DNA of 64,000 bases from Paulownia fortunei (lineage: Eukaryota > Streptophyta > Magnoliopsida > Lamiales > Paulowniaceae). Positions within the stretch are counted from its first letter, which is position 1. Each line of letters starts with the position of its first letter. A program made the position numbers and the translations under genes. The DNA is taken from contig CM033123.1 of the NCBI GenBank assembly GCA_019321725.1, forward strand, positions 2,364,960-2,428,959, written 5' to 3'. Below, in pieces: positions 24,703 to 34,954 of the stretch. Under the pieces are notes generated by a model. The model was not told the DNA's origin and did no database searches. It saw only the letters and a list, made by a program, of their open reading frames with translations.

Positions 24703-24769
24703 GTGTGTGTGTGTGTGTGTGCGTGAGTGTTATATATAAGCTTGGCAATATATATATATATATATATAT
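24703..24769. repeat. Compound (GT)n and (TA)n microsatellites upstream of SDR copy 1
   Basis: A GT run at 24703-24720 and a TA run at 24748-24769 lie 110-175 bases before the start codon at 24878, in the promoter or 5' leader. Confidence 0.85.
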
Positions 24770-24877
24770 TTCCTGCCTTTGGTATCTTGAGATAAGCTGC
24801 AAGAATTTTCATATACATACTTAGAATATAGCCCCGTGTTGTGATATTAGGGAATTTAGTACTTAATAACAGAGGTG

Positions 24878-26555
24878 ATGGCAGCGGAGGAGCAGAAGTT
24901 TCCACCACAAAGGCAGGAGCAGCAGCCCGGAAAACAGCATCTGATGGACCCTATTCCACAAGCACTTAATCCTGACTACAGACAAGCCAACAAGCTCCAT
25001 GTAAATTTATTACTTTTCTCAATTCTCAGGTTAAATTTTTCTTTTTTCTTTTTTTTTTCTTTTCTGTTAATGGATTTGACTTTTTTGAATTAGTGTGGGA
25101 CAACATTTTTCCCTCTGCAAATTGAACCTCTAAATGATGTTGTTCATTTTCAAGTTTTTGTAAGTCAGTTATTTCAAAGTATGATCTAATTCTTGGAAAT
25201 ATTTGATGGCATCATATGAACAAAGAGGCTATCAAGTTGCCTTAATTAGTAATTGGAGGATCTTCTGAAGTCATCGTCTCTGTTATACTTGAGTAACAAG
25301 TTCAATGAAATCAAAGGAAAAAAAGAGTCTTTCATATGCAATCACAAGTCATCCTCTCAAATATTCTGTTGTTCTGTGATTTCAGTCTTCAGCTTGTTAA
25401 TTTTAATCATATTTGAGTAAAAACAAAATCCAGGGGAAAGTGGCTCTGGTGACTGGAGGCGATTCAGGGATAGGGAGGGCAGTGTGTTATTACTTTGCCC
25501 TGGAAGGTGCGACAGTAGCCTTCACATATGTACAGGGTCAAGAGGAAAAAGATGCCAAAGACACCTTAAAAAAGATTCAAGAATTGAAGGCACCTGATGC
25601 AAAGGACCCCATTGCCTTGCCTGCAGATGTAGGTTTTGATGAGAACTGCAAAATGGTGGTGGAGGAAGTCGTGAACAACTACGGACGTGTCGACATCTTG
25701 GTGAACAACGCAGCAGAACAGCACATGACCAACACCGTTGAAGAAATCGACGAGAACAGGCTCGAGAGGGTTTTTAGAACCAACATCTTTTCTCACTTTT
25801 TCATGACAAGGCATGCAAGATTTCTGTGACATTATACTTTTGAAGTGGTTCTAGATATGTTCATAGATTGCTACTATTTGATCATTACAGCCCATCTATG
25901 AACAAAGAAAAGCCACAACATTGTTAGTATGTGCCCTATATATAATTTTCTATATACAATTTGACATACAAAGATCTTTCTCATGTCTCTTAGTTTTTCA
26001 GTTTCTTCTTTAATTGAGACAAGTTGAAGAGTTGAGAATAAAGAGGTTATATTTTGTTGTTAACTGCGTGCAGGCATGCTCTTAAGCATATGGAAGAAGG
26101 TAGCAGCATCATCAACTCTACGTCTGTGGCAGCATATTGTGGCTCCTCAATGTTGCTCGACTACTGCGCAACCAAAGGAGCCATTGTGGCCTTCACTCGA
26201 GGTCTAGCACTACAGCTGGTGGGAAAAGGAATTAGAGTAAACGCTGTGGCACCAGGGCCTGTGTGGACTCCACTGCAAGTTGCCTCCATGCCAGAGGAGA
26301 TGGTTACGAAAATTGGGTCTGAGACGCCGATGGGCAGGGCGGCACAGCCTCACGAAATTGCACCATCTTATGTTTTCTTAGCGTCCCAGGAGTCATCCTA
26401 CTTCACTGGCCAAGTTCTTCACCCTAATGGTCTGTGGCTATGATTCTAACAAAACTTCCCTGCACACGCACGTCAGTTTTTTCCTAGGTAGATATGTTTG
26501 CTTAGTTAATTGTTGTCAATTTGTTTCTGCAGGTGGGATGATTGTCAATGCCTGA
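24878..26555 (+). CDS. Short-chain dehydrogenase, glucose/ribitol dehydrogenase homolog (tandem copy 1)
   Basis: Four exons: 24878-25000, 25434-25810, 26074-26429, 26533-26555 (292 aa). It belongs to the plant SDR group named glucose and ribitol dehydrogenase homolog (At1g54870-like), often seed-expressed; the true substrate is not settled. Visible: the family N-terminus FPPQRQEQQPGK and MDPIPQALNPDY, cofactor motif TGGDSGIG (48-55), NNAA, catalytic Ser184 and DYCATKGA (Y197, K201), and the end HPNGGMIVNA, formed only after joining the 23-base last exon. The second intron starts with GC at 25811, not GT; the paralogue has GT at this junction. GCATGC also occurs on both sides of that junction (25811 and 26074), but only the GC-AG placement ends the intron in AG. 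Catalytic residues are complete. The nearest relative is the next gene. Confidence 0.93.
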
Positions 26556-27413
26556 TATGGGCATAATGGGATGAGACTCTGCCGGAATTGCAGAGTGCAG
26601 ATCTTTGTAGAGACCTGGTGTAGAGTATTAGCCATCAAGAAATAAATGGAAGTGATGTAAAAATATGTGGGTGTTCATATAGTCTGGTCGTGGCTTTCTT
26701 ACTGTACTTTCTGTATAATAATATAAAGCCTTATGTGTTGTACTCAACGTTCTGTACATGGAAAATAAATAAGTCTTCTAGTATGCTGAGTACATATTCT
26801 TGTTACATTAGTCTGATTATGCAAATGACTGCATCGACACAAATATCGGCCCGGAACTTTACTCCAAATTAGGCAAAGGAATTCCTTATCTGTAAAATGA
26901 TCTTTAAGTTCATCACATTATAGAAAAGAAGTCATAACCAAGTAAAATAAAAACCCAAGGCTGATTTTCACTATTACTATCCCAAGAGCAAAAAGGATAC
27001 AAACAGGCCAAAGGAGGACTAAATAGCCCGCAAGCAGCATGGGCTATTCCTCCGTTCTCTCCATTGTATTATTTGTTTTTCATCCAAGCCCACATAAAAA
27101 TTTTGTCCAATCCTTGTGCAGCTCTTAACCAGCAGTAATCTTTGTTATATACGACTTTTTTTATGCGTGGTCAATTTTTTTCACTCTGTTTTGTCCTCCT
27201 CGAACAATATCTTGTCATCTGATTGACACGTATTCGAATGCGTCTGACGCGCGCATATCAGGCGACAGATGAAAGCGGTGCGTTCTGCTCTATTGTATTG
27301 TGAGCATGAATGAATTATATATGTCTCCTTGTTTTATATTTTTACAGAATGCAGACGACTCACTCTTGAATCTTGATCTTTGTGATTCATTTAGCAAGAT
27401 AAGAAGAAGAAGG
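26556..27413. other. Spacer between the two SDR copies
   Basis: This is the 3' region of copy 1 followed by the promoter of copy 2. No gene is seen. The frame of copy 2 is open upstream from an ATG at 27306, which would add 36 residues, but the family N-terminus begins at 27414. Confidence 0.55.
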
Positions 27414-28797
27414 ATGGCAATGGAAGGGAACAAATTTCCACCTCAGAAACAAGAGAGTCAGCCAGGGAAAGAGTATCTCATGGATCCAATCCCGCAGTCC
27501 TTAAATCCTGATTATCACCCCGCCAACAAGCTTCGGGTAAGCTCTCTGCAATCATCATGGTTTTTTATGATCTTTCTCGCCCCTAAAGTACCTATGAAGT
27601 ACTCTCAATCTCTTCTCTTACTCACAGTTTTTTTGAAAATTCACTGGAAGTGAGAAAGAATACTACAAGTATGACTGATAAACTGGACTGAACCGCGAAG
27701 AAAGTTTTGTAATTCAAGTAACTGAAAAATATTAGTGAGTTTTAAGTTCAAGCAAGTTATATATGTGTGGTCTTCTAACTGTGGTTGTGGATATTTCTAA
27801 CTACATTCTTGCATGTTGTCAATAATGGAATTGTACCTAAATGCAGGGGAAGGTAGCTCTAATCACAGGAGGTGACTCTGGGATAGGAAGGGCTGTATGC
27901 TATTGCTTTGCCAAAGAGGGTGCTACTGTAGCTTTTACATATGTAAAGGACCAAGAAGAACAGGATGCACATGATACCTTGCAGAAAATAAAAGAACTGA
28001 CGGCAAGCGATGCAAAAGAACCTGTTGCTATTCCTGTTGACCTTGGCTACGATGAGAACTGCAAAAGGGTAGTTGACGAAGTTGCCAAAAACTATGAAAA
28101 AATCGATATTCTAGTGAACAATGCAGCAGAATCGCGTATTGGCACCATTGACGAGATCACAGAAGACCAGCTCGTGAGGATGTTCAGAACAAACATCTTT
28201 TCTTACTTCTTCATGCCCAGGTCATTTTGGTGTATTAGCTGCTGAATATCGTCGTAAAGATTATCACATAACGATATAAGTTTCATCTTACATTTTTGTG
28301 AAACTAAAGACTGATTTCGATTCACTGTAGGCATGCACTCAAGCACATGAGAGAAGGGGCTACTATTATCAACACAACATCAGTTCAAGCCTATCTTGGT
28401 TCACCATCATCTCTAGACTATCAATCAACAAAAGGAGCCATAGTGGCTTTCACTAGAGGGCTTGCTCTTCAACTTGTAGATAGAGGAATTCGTGTCAATG
28501 GTGTGGCCCCTGGACCGGTGTGGACTCCTGCACAAGTTGTGATTCATCATGAGGACAAGGTCACGAGCCTAGGGTCAGAGACACCAATGGACAGGGCGGC
28601 GCAGCCTCATGAGATTGCACCATGTTATGTGTTCTTGGCATCCCAGGACTCTTCCTATTACACTGGGCAGATTCTCCACCCCAATGGTATGTTGTATGAG
28701 TATATTTATCAGACATTTTTGCCATCAGCTCAAACATATAGCTTATAGATTGTGATATTGTATTGGTTCTGCAGGTGGAATGATAGTCAATGGCTGA
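27414..28797 (+). CDS. Short-chain dehydrogenase, glucose/ribitol dehydrogenase homolog (tandem copy 2)
   Basis: Four exons: 27414-27536, 27847-28220, 28331-28686, 28775-28797 (291 aa). Same family and same exon plan as the gene before it: exons 1, 3 and 4 have identical lengths (123, 356, 23 bases) and exon 2 is one codon shorter. Visible: FPPQKQESQPGK at the N-terminus, cofactor motif TGGDSGIG, NNAA, catalytic Ser183 and DYQSTKGA (Y196, K200), and the end HPNGGMIVNG. All introns are GT-AG, in contrast to the GC donor of copy 1. It is clearly a tandem duplicate. Differences concentrate in the region after NNAA (SRIGTIDEITEDQ against QHMTNTVEEIDENR), near where substrate-side loops usually lie, so the two could differ in substrate or expression; that is inference. 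Confidence 0.94.
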
Positions 28798-30204
28798 GTA
28801 TAATCCGCAGGAGTTCAAGTCTTCTAAGATTTGCTATGTCTATTAAGAACAAGGATAGAGGAAAGTTAACAGAAAATAATTGAGAAGGGCAGGAAGGTTG
28901 ATATTCGTGCGCTATAAGTGATGGAATAATGTCTGTACAATTTGTGGTCTTGTACCCAAGGTAATCAACAAGAATAAGGTGTGTATCGACTTTGAAGCTG
29001 GATATAGAATCTTGAATCTATTTTCTGAAAATCTCATAATTTTCAAGCATCAACATGCTCCAAGCAGGACCAAAAAATCATGATATAGTCGCATTCTACT
29101 TAAAGGCCTGGTGATGCTAACTGATGATTAGCACTAACAAAGAAATCCTATATGACCCTCACCATTCATGAAAGCCTTCTTTCACATAAGGGTACAAAAT
29201 TTATTGATTGGTAACAGCAGTGAAAGATCCCCTTCATTCTCTCCTGAAAGTCTTCGTAATATCATCCCTCCATGCAAGGAAAGTGAGAAGCTAAAACGGA
29301 AAGAAAGGTAATAGAGTAAATCATAAGACAATATGTACCTCGCGTGATACACATGAAAGTTTACAGGATCAGTATGCCTTATCAAACTTAGCAATCTAAT
29401 GTTATTGCAGACATCACAACTGTTTTGCAGGACGCAAATCAATCATCCATGTAATGGTACAAGATTGATTTCTCAGTACTCGTCACTTGCAAAGTCGAGC
29501 TTTTTGGCTGGGTTGCTAGAATGAGCTTCTTGATTTCACCATCATCAATTCTTTTCCTGAGAGAAAATTAACATGAAACAATGAAACTTGATATGTAAAT
29601 GGATTAAACAAGCAGCTGCATTGCTTATGTCCTATGTTCCAGTCCTGCAGGAGACTATTACTATTCAAAGACAGTTCCAAAACTACATGTGAAGGTTTTA
29701 TTTAGTTTTTAGTGCGTATGTATGAACAGGGACAAGTTCCAAGAATTTAACAAATGTTCCCATCACTTTGAGAAAAAATAAAAAGAAGAACATGGTTTGG
29801 GATCTCTTTTGTTTGTGCTCAGCAAGTTGATAGTATTGAAATATTCACTATAAAAATATGATCAAACAACAGAAGATAAATCAGTATTGCTTAGACAATT
29901 GGTAGCCATTCATATTTGCAAGACACTAATCTGAAAAATTCTCTCTTTCCAATTGAAAGCAATTATTTTCCAAGAACTAAATCTCAGATAATCATCTAAG
30001 CTTGAAAGAGAACCTGATCCCAATTCCATGTAATGATACACCCATAACAGTAACTTGACTGTCTTCTTGCAACTATATCAGCTCAATACAGAAAACCGAG
30101 CAAAAAAGGAGCAAAACATTTTTTTACACGAGAATGTAACTAGGGAAATCCAGTAAGTTTAAAAGAATATCAACATCATAGATGCAGAGATTAGTGAAGC
30201 TTCA
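28798..30204. other. Convergent 3' regions of SDR copy 2 and the RING gene
   Basis: No independent gene seen. On the minus strand, a good acceptor with CTCTCAG before 29556 could open a last coding exon of the RHF1A-like gene, ending at a TGA at 29545-29547 (see that entry). Confidence 0.5.
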
Positions 30205-33200
30205 CTATATATAGAGAATGTGTTGAGTGGTCTTTCTAACCTTTGCAAGAGAAACTTCTACGCCTCCAGAGTTGCTGTTTGTGATTAATGCGGTTGGATC
30301 TGAACTCATGTCATTTGCAGTTTGTCCTGTATTTTGCCAAAATGACTGAACTATAGTGTCATCTTCAATCCTCGTCATCTCATGTGGAGAGTTTGAGGTT
30401 CCCGTCGTACAGCTGGATAAAGGAACAGAAACTCCAGCTCGTTTTGGGGTAATATCTAGGCGTTCAATCATCCTAGCAATTCCAGCAATACCTGCGCTCA
30501 TCTCACGCTGAACTCCTCTACTTAGTTCCTTGACCGAGTCATTGCGAGCAATTAATTTTTCCTTCAAACTGCGTGTACCCTTTGAGATTGATTCTTTATA
30601 CCTGTTACATTTTGTGGGATATCAGCACAAGTCAAATTCATGTCGGGACCAAAAGAAAGATGCATTGTGAATTCACTTACCTAATTGAAGCAGTGGAAAT
30701 TTTTGACTTAAGAGACTCTGAGAAGGCCACTAACTCAGATGAGCTTGATCTTCCAGGATTATCAGACTGTGATTGGCTGAAAAGAACTTAAATGGTGAGC
30801 AGATGAATAGAAAGGAACAGAAATCAAGAAAAACTAAGCAGCTCGGGCAGGCGGCTATTAGCACAATAATTGGAAAGTATAAAGAAACTACAAACACCAT
30901 TCAAGTAAAGGGAATCAAACCCATTACATGTAAGGATTACAAGGATCTCAAAATAAAACCAAACTTTCATAACAATATCCAACTACATATTATTAATAGT
31001 TGCAACTAGCAAGTGGTACCTGGAATTAATAGGACGCAGCATGTTGTCTGCAGTATGGGATGGTGCTGACGCAAACGATGGAAACATAATTGAAGAAGCT
31101 GGCTGAGTAACAGTAGGTGCTCGAACAGAAGCAGCTGAATTAATGTTAGAGAAACAAGAAGCTAGATTCTGATGGTCCGGTGATGAACTATTGACTTGTG
31201 TCACGTTTGACAAGTTTGTTACAGGAACAGAAGGGAGAATTTGTGAAGGGCCAACTGCTGGAATCATCTGCCTTCTCCTTCTACTGATGTTACGAGCTCT
31301 GCCAGCAATAGCAGCAAATTGTCGCACAATACGATGCTCAAAATCAGTCTCATCCACAGGTGCATCCTAAAAATAGCATATAAAAATGTCAAAAATTAAA
31401 AAAAAAAAAAAGTGATATTAAGGCAAGACAAATGTGATTTCAACTTCTGAGTTGGTGGTGCAACCTACATTATTGACCTCATTGTCCTGATTTACAGGGT
31501 TAAATTTACGCCTCAACCTCAAATTGTTGTCACTCTCCACTCCAGCTAACAGCTCTTGGCTGTAAATAAATTCAAAAATGACTTGAAAGAGAGAACAGAA
31601 CAAGTTTCTGTGTGCGACACAAAGTTCAATTTATGTGGAGGTTCTGTTAACTCAGTTAATCAATAAAAATGAAAATGCCAGGTACAGTTGCAATTGTATT
31701 TGCGCTTTTTTCTGTTTGGAAACAGATGCAGTACCTGGCAGGATCTTTCAAGACAAGATGCTGCGAACATACTGGACATTCAATCCGTCTCTGGGACCTA
31801 AGAAGGAATGATTTGTTTGAATGATTTTGCAGAGGTAAGCTTCTAAAGAAGTACGAGAGAAATTTGTGGGAGAAGGATCTCCAATATATCAAACATATAT
31901 TTGGTCAAAACAAGAGAGCCTACCATTCAAGAATACAATGCAAATGATACTCGTGCTTACACTTGGTGACCTGAAAAAGAAAATACATTTTAAAAAATTA
32001 GTTTCTTCACATTAGGCTCTTCATCAAATGCCATTCTGTTGTTTTAATACTACATTCTAGTATTGCTTCGGGTAAACAAAAGAAAGTCCTTAGACGACTA
32101 TCCAGATATTTAATTGTTATGATTATCAGATTATGTACTAGGAAACTAATTTTCTAGTAGCATAAAAAAACTCAATCACACATCCGGAATGGACTTTGCT
32201 GAGTTGGGTTCAATTATCTAAAGCTGAAAATCAAACTAAAAGCTCGGCTCAAATAGAAACACTAGAAGCTTCTTTACACTTGATTTCTTAGCTTAGCAGA
32301 CTAAGTTGGAACACTATGTAGCATCCTTCAACTTTTCATGCTCGTTTTACAAGCTGATGGATAATAAACTATACAAATAGTAATCTGCACAACTCGTGTT
32401 AAACTCTATTAAAGCTCGTTTGGTATCAGCTCCATAAGAAATCAAGCAAGCATAACTTGAACTCATTAAGAAATTCACAGCCTACTTGAACTTTTAAATG
32501 TTCAATTGGACATGATTATTCCCCTAGTTGTTGCAAGCATATCTAACAAGAAAATGATGTTATGCATCTCAGAGATCAAAGACATCATAATACGAAGCTG
32601 GATTATGAAAATAACTTTAAAACACCATTGCAAAACAAACAAAGGTTACTTGGTACTCATCACAAATAAAAGATTGCAGAAATTAGTCTATGAAGCAATT
32701 AAATATAAGAATCCACCAACTCATTTCTTCAAAAAAACAAAAAAAATGGTTTATTTGAGCCTCCGGAATTGAAAAAGATCTTGCACAAGAAAGACATTCT
32801 AGGCATTTCAGACTATCAATAGAAAATAAATGTAAAGTGGTTTTGTGAGTTTTCAGATAGTAAAAACACTCATTTTATTTCGCACAAGTAAATGACCAAG
32901 AGACATAATTCATAATACCAAGTTCAATCAAATAGATTTAAAAAAAAAAGAAAGTATAATCATATAGCACAGAGTTCCCACTATCCAATCCCATGTAATG
33001 CTCTTTCAATTGCTTGAAATCCTGATCTGTGGTATAATACTTCAATTCAAAGGATTTTACAAATTAAGTGGCAACTTACCACAATTATTCTCCCTTCTTC
33101 CATAATTTAAAAATAAAAAAAATCAAACCCATTAACCTTATTCCATATACAAATCTCAAACAGAAATATTAGCAAATATATATACATATATACACACACA

Positions 33201-33518
33201 TATAACAATACTTAATGGTCACACAAATACATATTTCCTGTTTGTGCAAGTGTGTTTGAGTGCATTCATGAACAGTCAAACACGGTTCTTTATTCGCGTG
33301 CATCAAATAGAATTGTATATATCACAAAAGGACAATCAAATATCACACAGAAACACACTTTATAATGTGTGCAAGTATTAGAAATATCTTACAGAGGGAG
33401 GATCAAGAGAGGTAAATGGCTCAAGACAAATGCTACATGCGTCTTCAAAGCTGTCATCACAAAGAAAATCAACCGGCCCTGAAGGAGATGAAGGCGCTGA
33501 TAACGGAGCACTAGCCAT
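30205..33518 (-). CDS. RHF1A: RING-H2 E3 ubiquitin ligase, RHF1A/RHF2A-like
   Basis: Seven exons on the minus strand: 33393-33518, 31924-31970, 31735-31797, 31478-31559, 31020-31366, 30681-30776, 30205-30601 (385 aa). RHF1A and RHF2A are E3 ligases that target the CDK inhibitor ICK4/KRP6 during gametogenesis in Arabidopsis. The RING-H2 is complete but split over three exons: C28, C31, C46, H48, H51, C54, C65, C68. It is followed by WSQRRIECPVCSQHLVLKDP and SQELLAGVE. A Ser-rich middle leads to the family signature YKESISK, LKEKLIARNDSVKELSRGVQ and AGIAGIARMIERLD. The last residues after VEVSLAK look intron-like (VRKTTQHILYI). A donor AAG|GTTAGA there, joined to 29556, would end the protein as AKEKN instead, so the 3' end is uncertain. 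Intron 1 is 1.4 kb. A GA repeat lies in the probable 5' leader. Confidence 0.9.
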
Positions 33519-33671
33519 TTTCATCTCATCACATTCACTAATATTATTATAATTAATATTATTATGAATTACTAACTACTAGTATTTATGTTCTTAAGGG
33601 GCGGAAAATTAAAGAATCAAAAGAAGAAGTAAACAACAAAAACTAGTATCATTATTAATAATAGTAAAGAG

Positions 33672-33711
<40 letters not shown>

Positions 33712-34954
33712 CTGAGTGTGTGTGAGAGGTCAAAGAAAGGAATTATGGAGAGAAGAGTAAAGAGCAGAAAACATAGGAAAACTTTCCGTTTCTTCTTCGG
33801 ACGGTTGGTGGAACGAATCAATCAACTCCTTTTTTCGTTTTTCTTTTTTTACTAGTAGTAATTTTTTTTTTGCTTTGGGAAAATTTCAATTTGACCCCTT
33901 ATATTTCACTGTTTCGACACTTAACCTCCCTGATTTGACAAAGATGCACTTGTTCAAAGCAATTGTATTGACTCTACCTTCTAGATTTGGTGAAAATTAA
34001 AATCGGGTTTAGGCAGGATGACGATAAGTTGGATTTAGATTAGAATTAAACTCAAATTCGCCCTACATTTAGAATTAGTGGGTAAACTATTAAACCGTTA
34101 AATTAATTTTATAATTTAAAATTATTAAAAATTATATTTTTAAAAAATAATATTATTAAAATTTTTTGAATTTTTTATTTTTTTAAAAAAAATATCATAT
34201 AAATATATATCATAAATTCAAAAAAATAAATGAATCGAGTCGAGATTGAAAATAAAAAACTCATGATCCGATCCAAGCTTATTTATACTGTTAAAATCCA
34301 CATCAAGAATAATGAATTTAGGATGGATTCGAATTTAAATCCACTCAATTCTCATTCCTAATAATTGGTAACCATTTTTAAAGATAACAAATGACGTTAT
34401 TTTTCTAATATGACTAACACTTGAATTCTACAAACTATTATTGATTTCAACTGTGCATGAAAATTGAAGCTTGATATATTTTCTGATAAAATTTGATGAA
34501 AACAATAAACTGTGAATGGGTTCATACTTGCTGAGCATGGAGAAAGTTATATCTCCCTCGTATTCAGAAGAATGTTCCACTTAATAAAAATAGCAAAACT
34601 TTCTTTTTAAATTACCAAATAATACAGCTATAAAACTTTGATATTTCTTTATGAGAAGACAACTCCTTGAACGAAAGAAAGGAACAAATTGATCCAAGCA
34701 CTCGAATTAGGAAAATATTAATAAACCTGAAAGCTGGGTACTTCTATTGGGCCAAAGTATGGGCCTGTCCAAAGGCATATCTGGGCCTATGAAGCCCAGA
34801 TCTAAGTGGGCCCATTACAGTGACTACTGGCCTAAGCTAAACAACTTACATTGGTAAATAACAATTGAAAATTAAGGGTACAAAAGTAATTTCAAACCTG
34901 GCTCATCTCATTCCATCTGCTTCTTCCTTCCGTGAAGAACTTGGCTGACTTCCC
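33519..34954. other. Divergent intergenic region between RHF1A and RH58
   Basis: The shared upstream region of two divergent genes. The left part holds the RHF1A 5' leader with a GA repeat; 33880-34400 is AT-rich with phrases like AAATCGGGTTTAGG and GATCCGATCCAAGC, which resemble remnants of dispersed plant repeats. No gene seen. Confidence 0.5.
33675..33707. repeat. (GA)n microsatellite in RHF1A 5' leader
   Basis: About sixteen GA units; on the RHF1A strand this reads as a CT tract about 160-190 bases before the start codon, a frequent position for such tracts in plant leaders. Confidence 0.9.

Larger units (their letters stand above)
23272..24877. other. Intergenic: TSC10 3' region and promoter of first SDR copy
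   Basis: No gene seen. The start is probably TSC10 3' UTR. A degenerate repeat lies at 24066-24260 and a GT/TA microsatellite pair at 24703-24769. Frames on the minus strand across 24.3-24.9 kb are low-complexity translations of these repeats. Confidence 0.5.
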
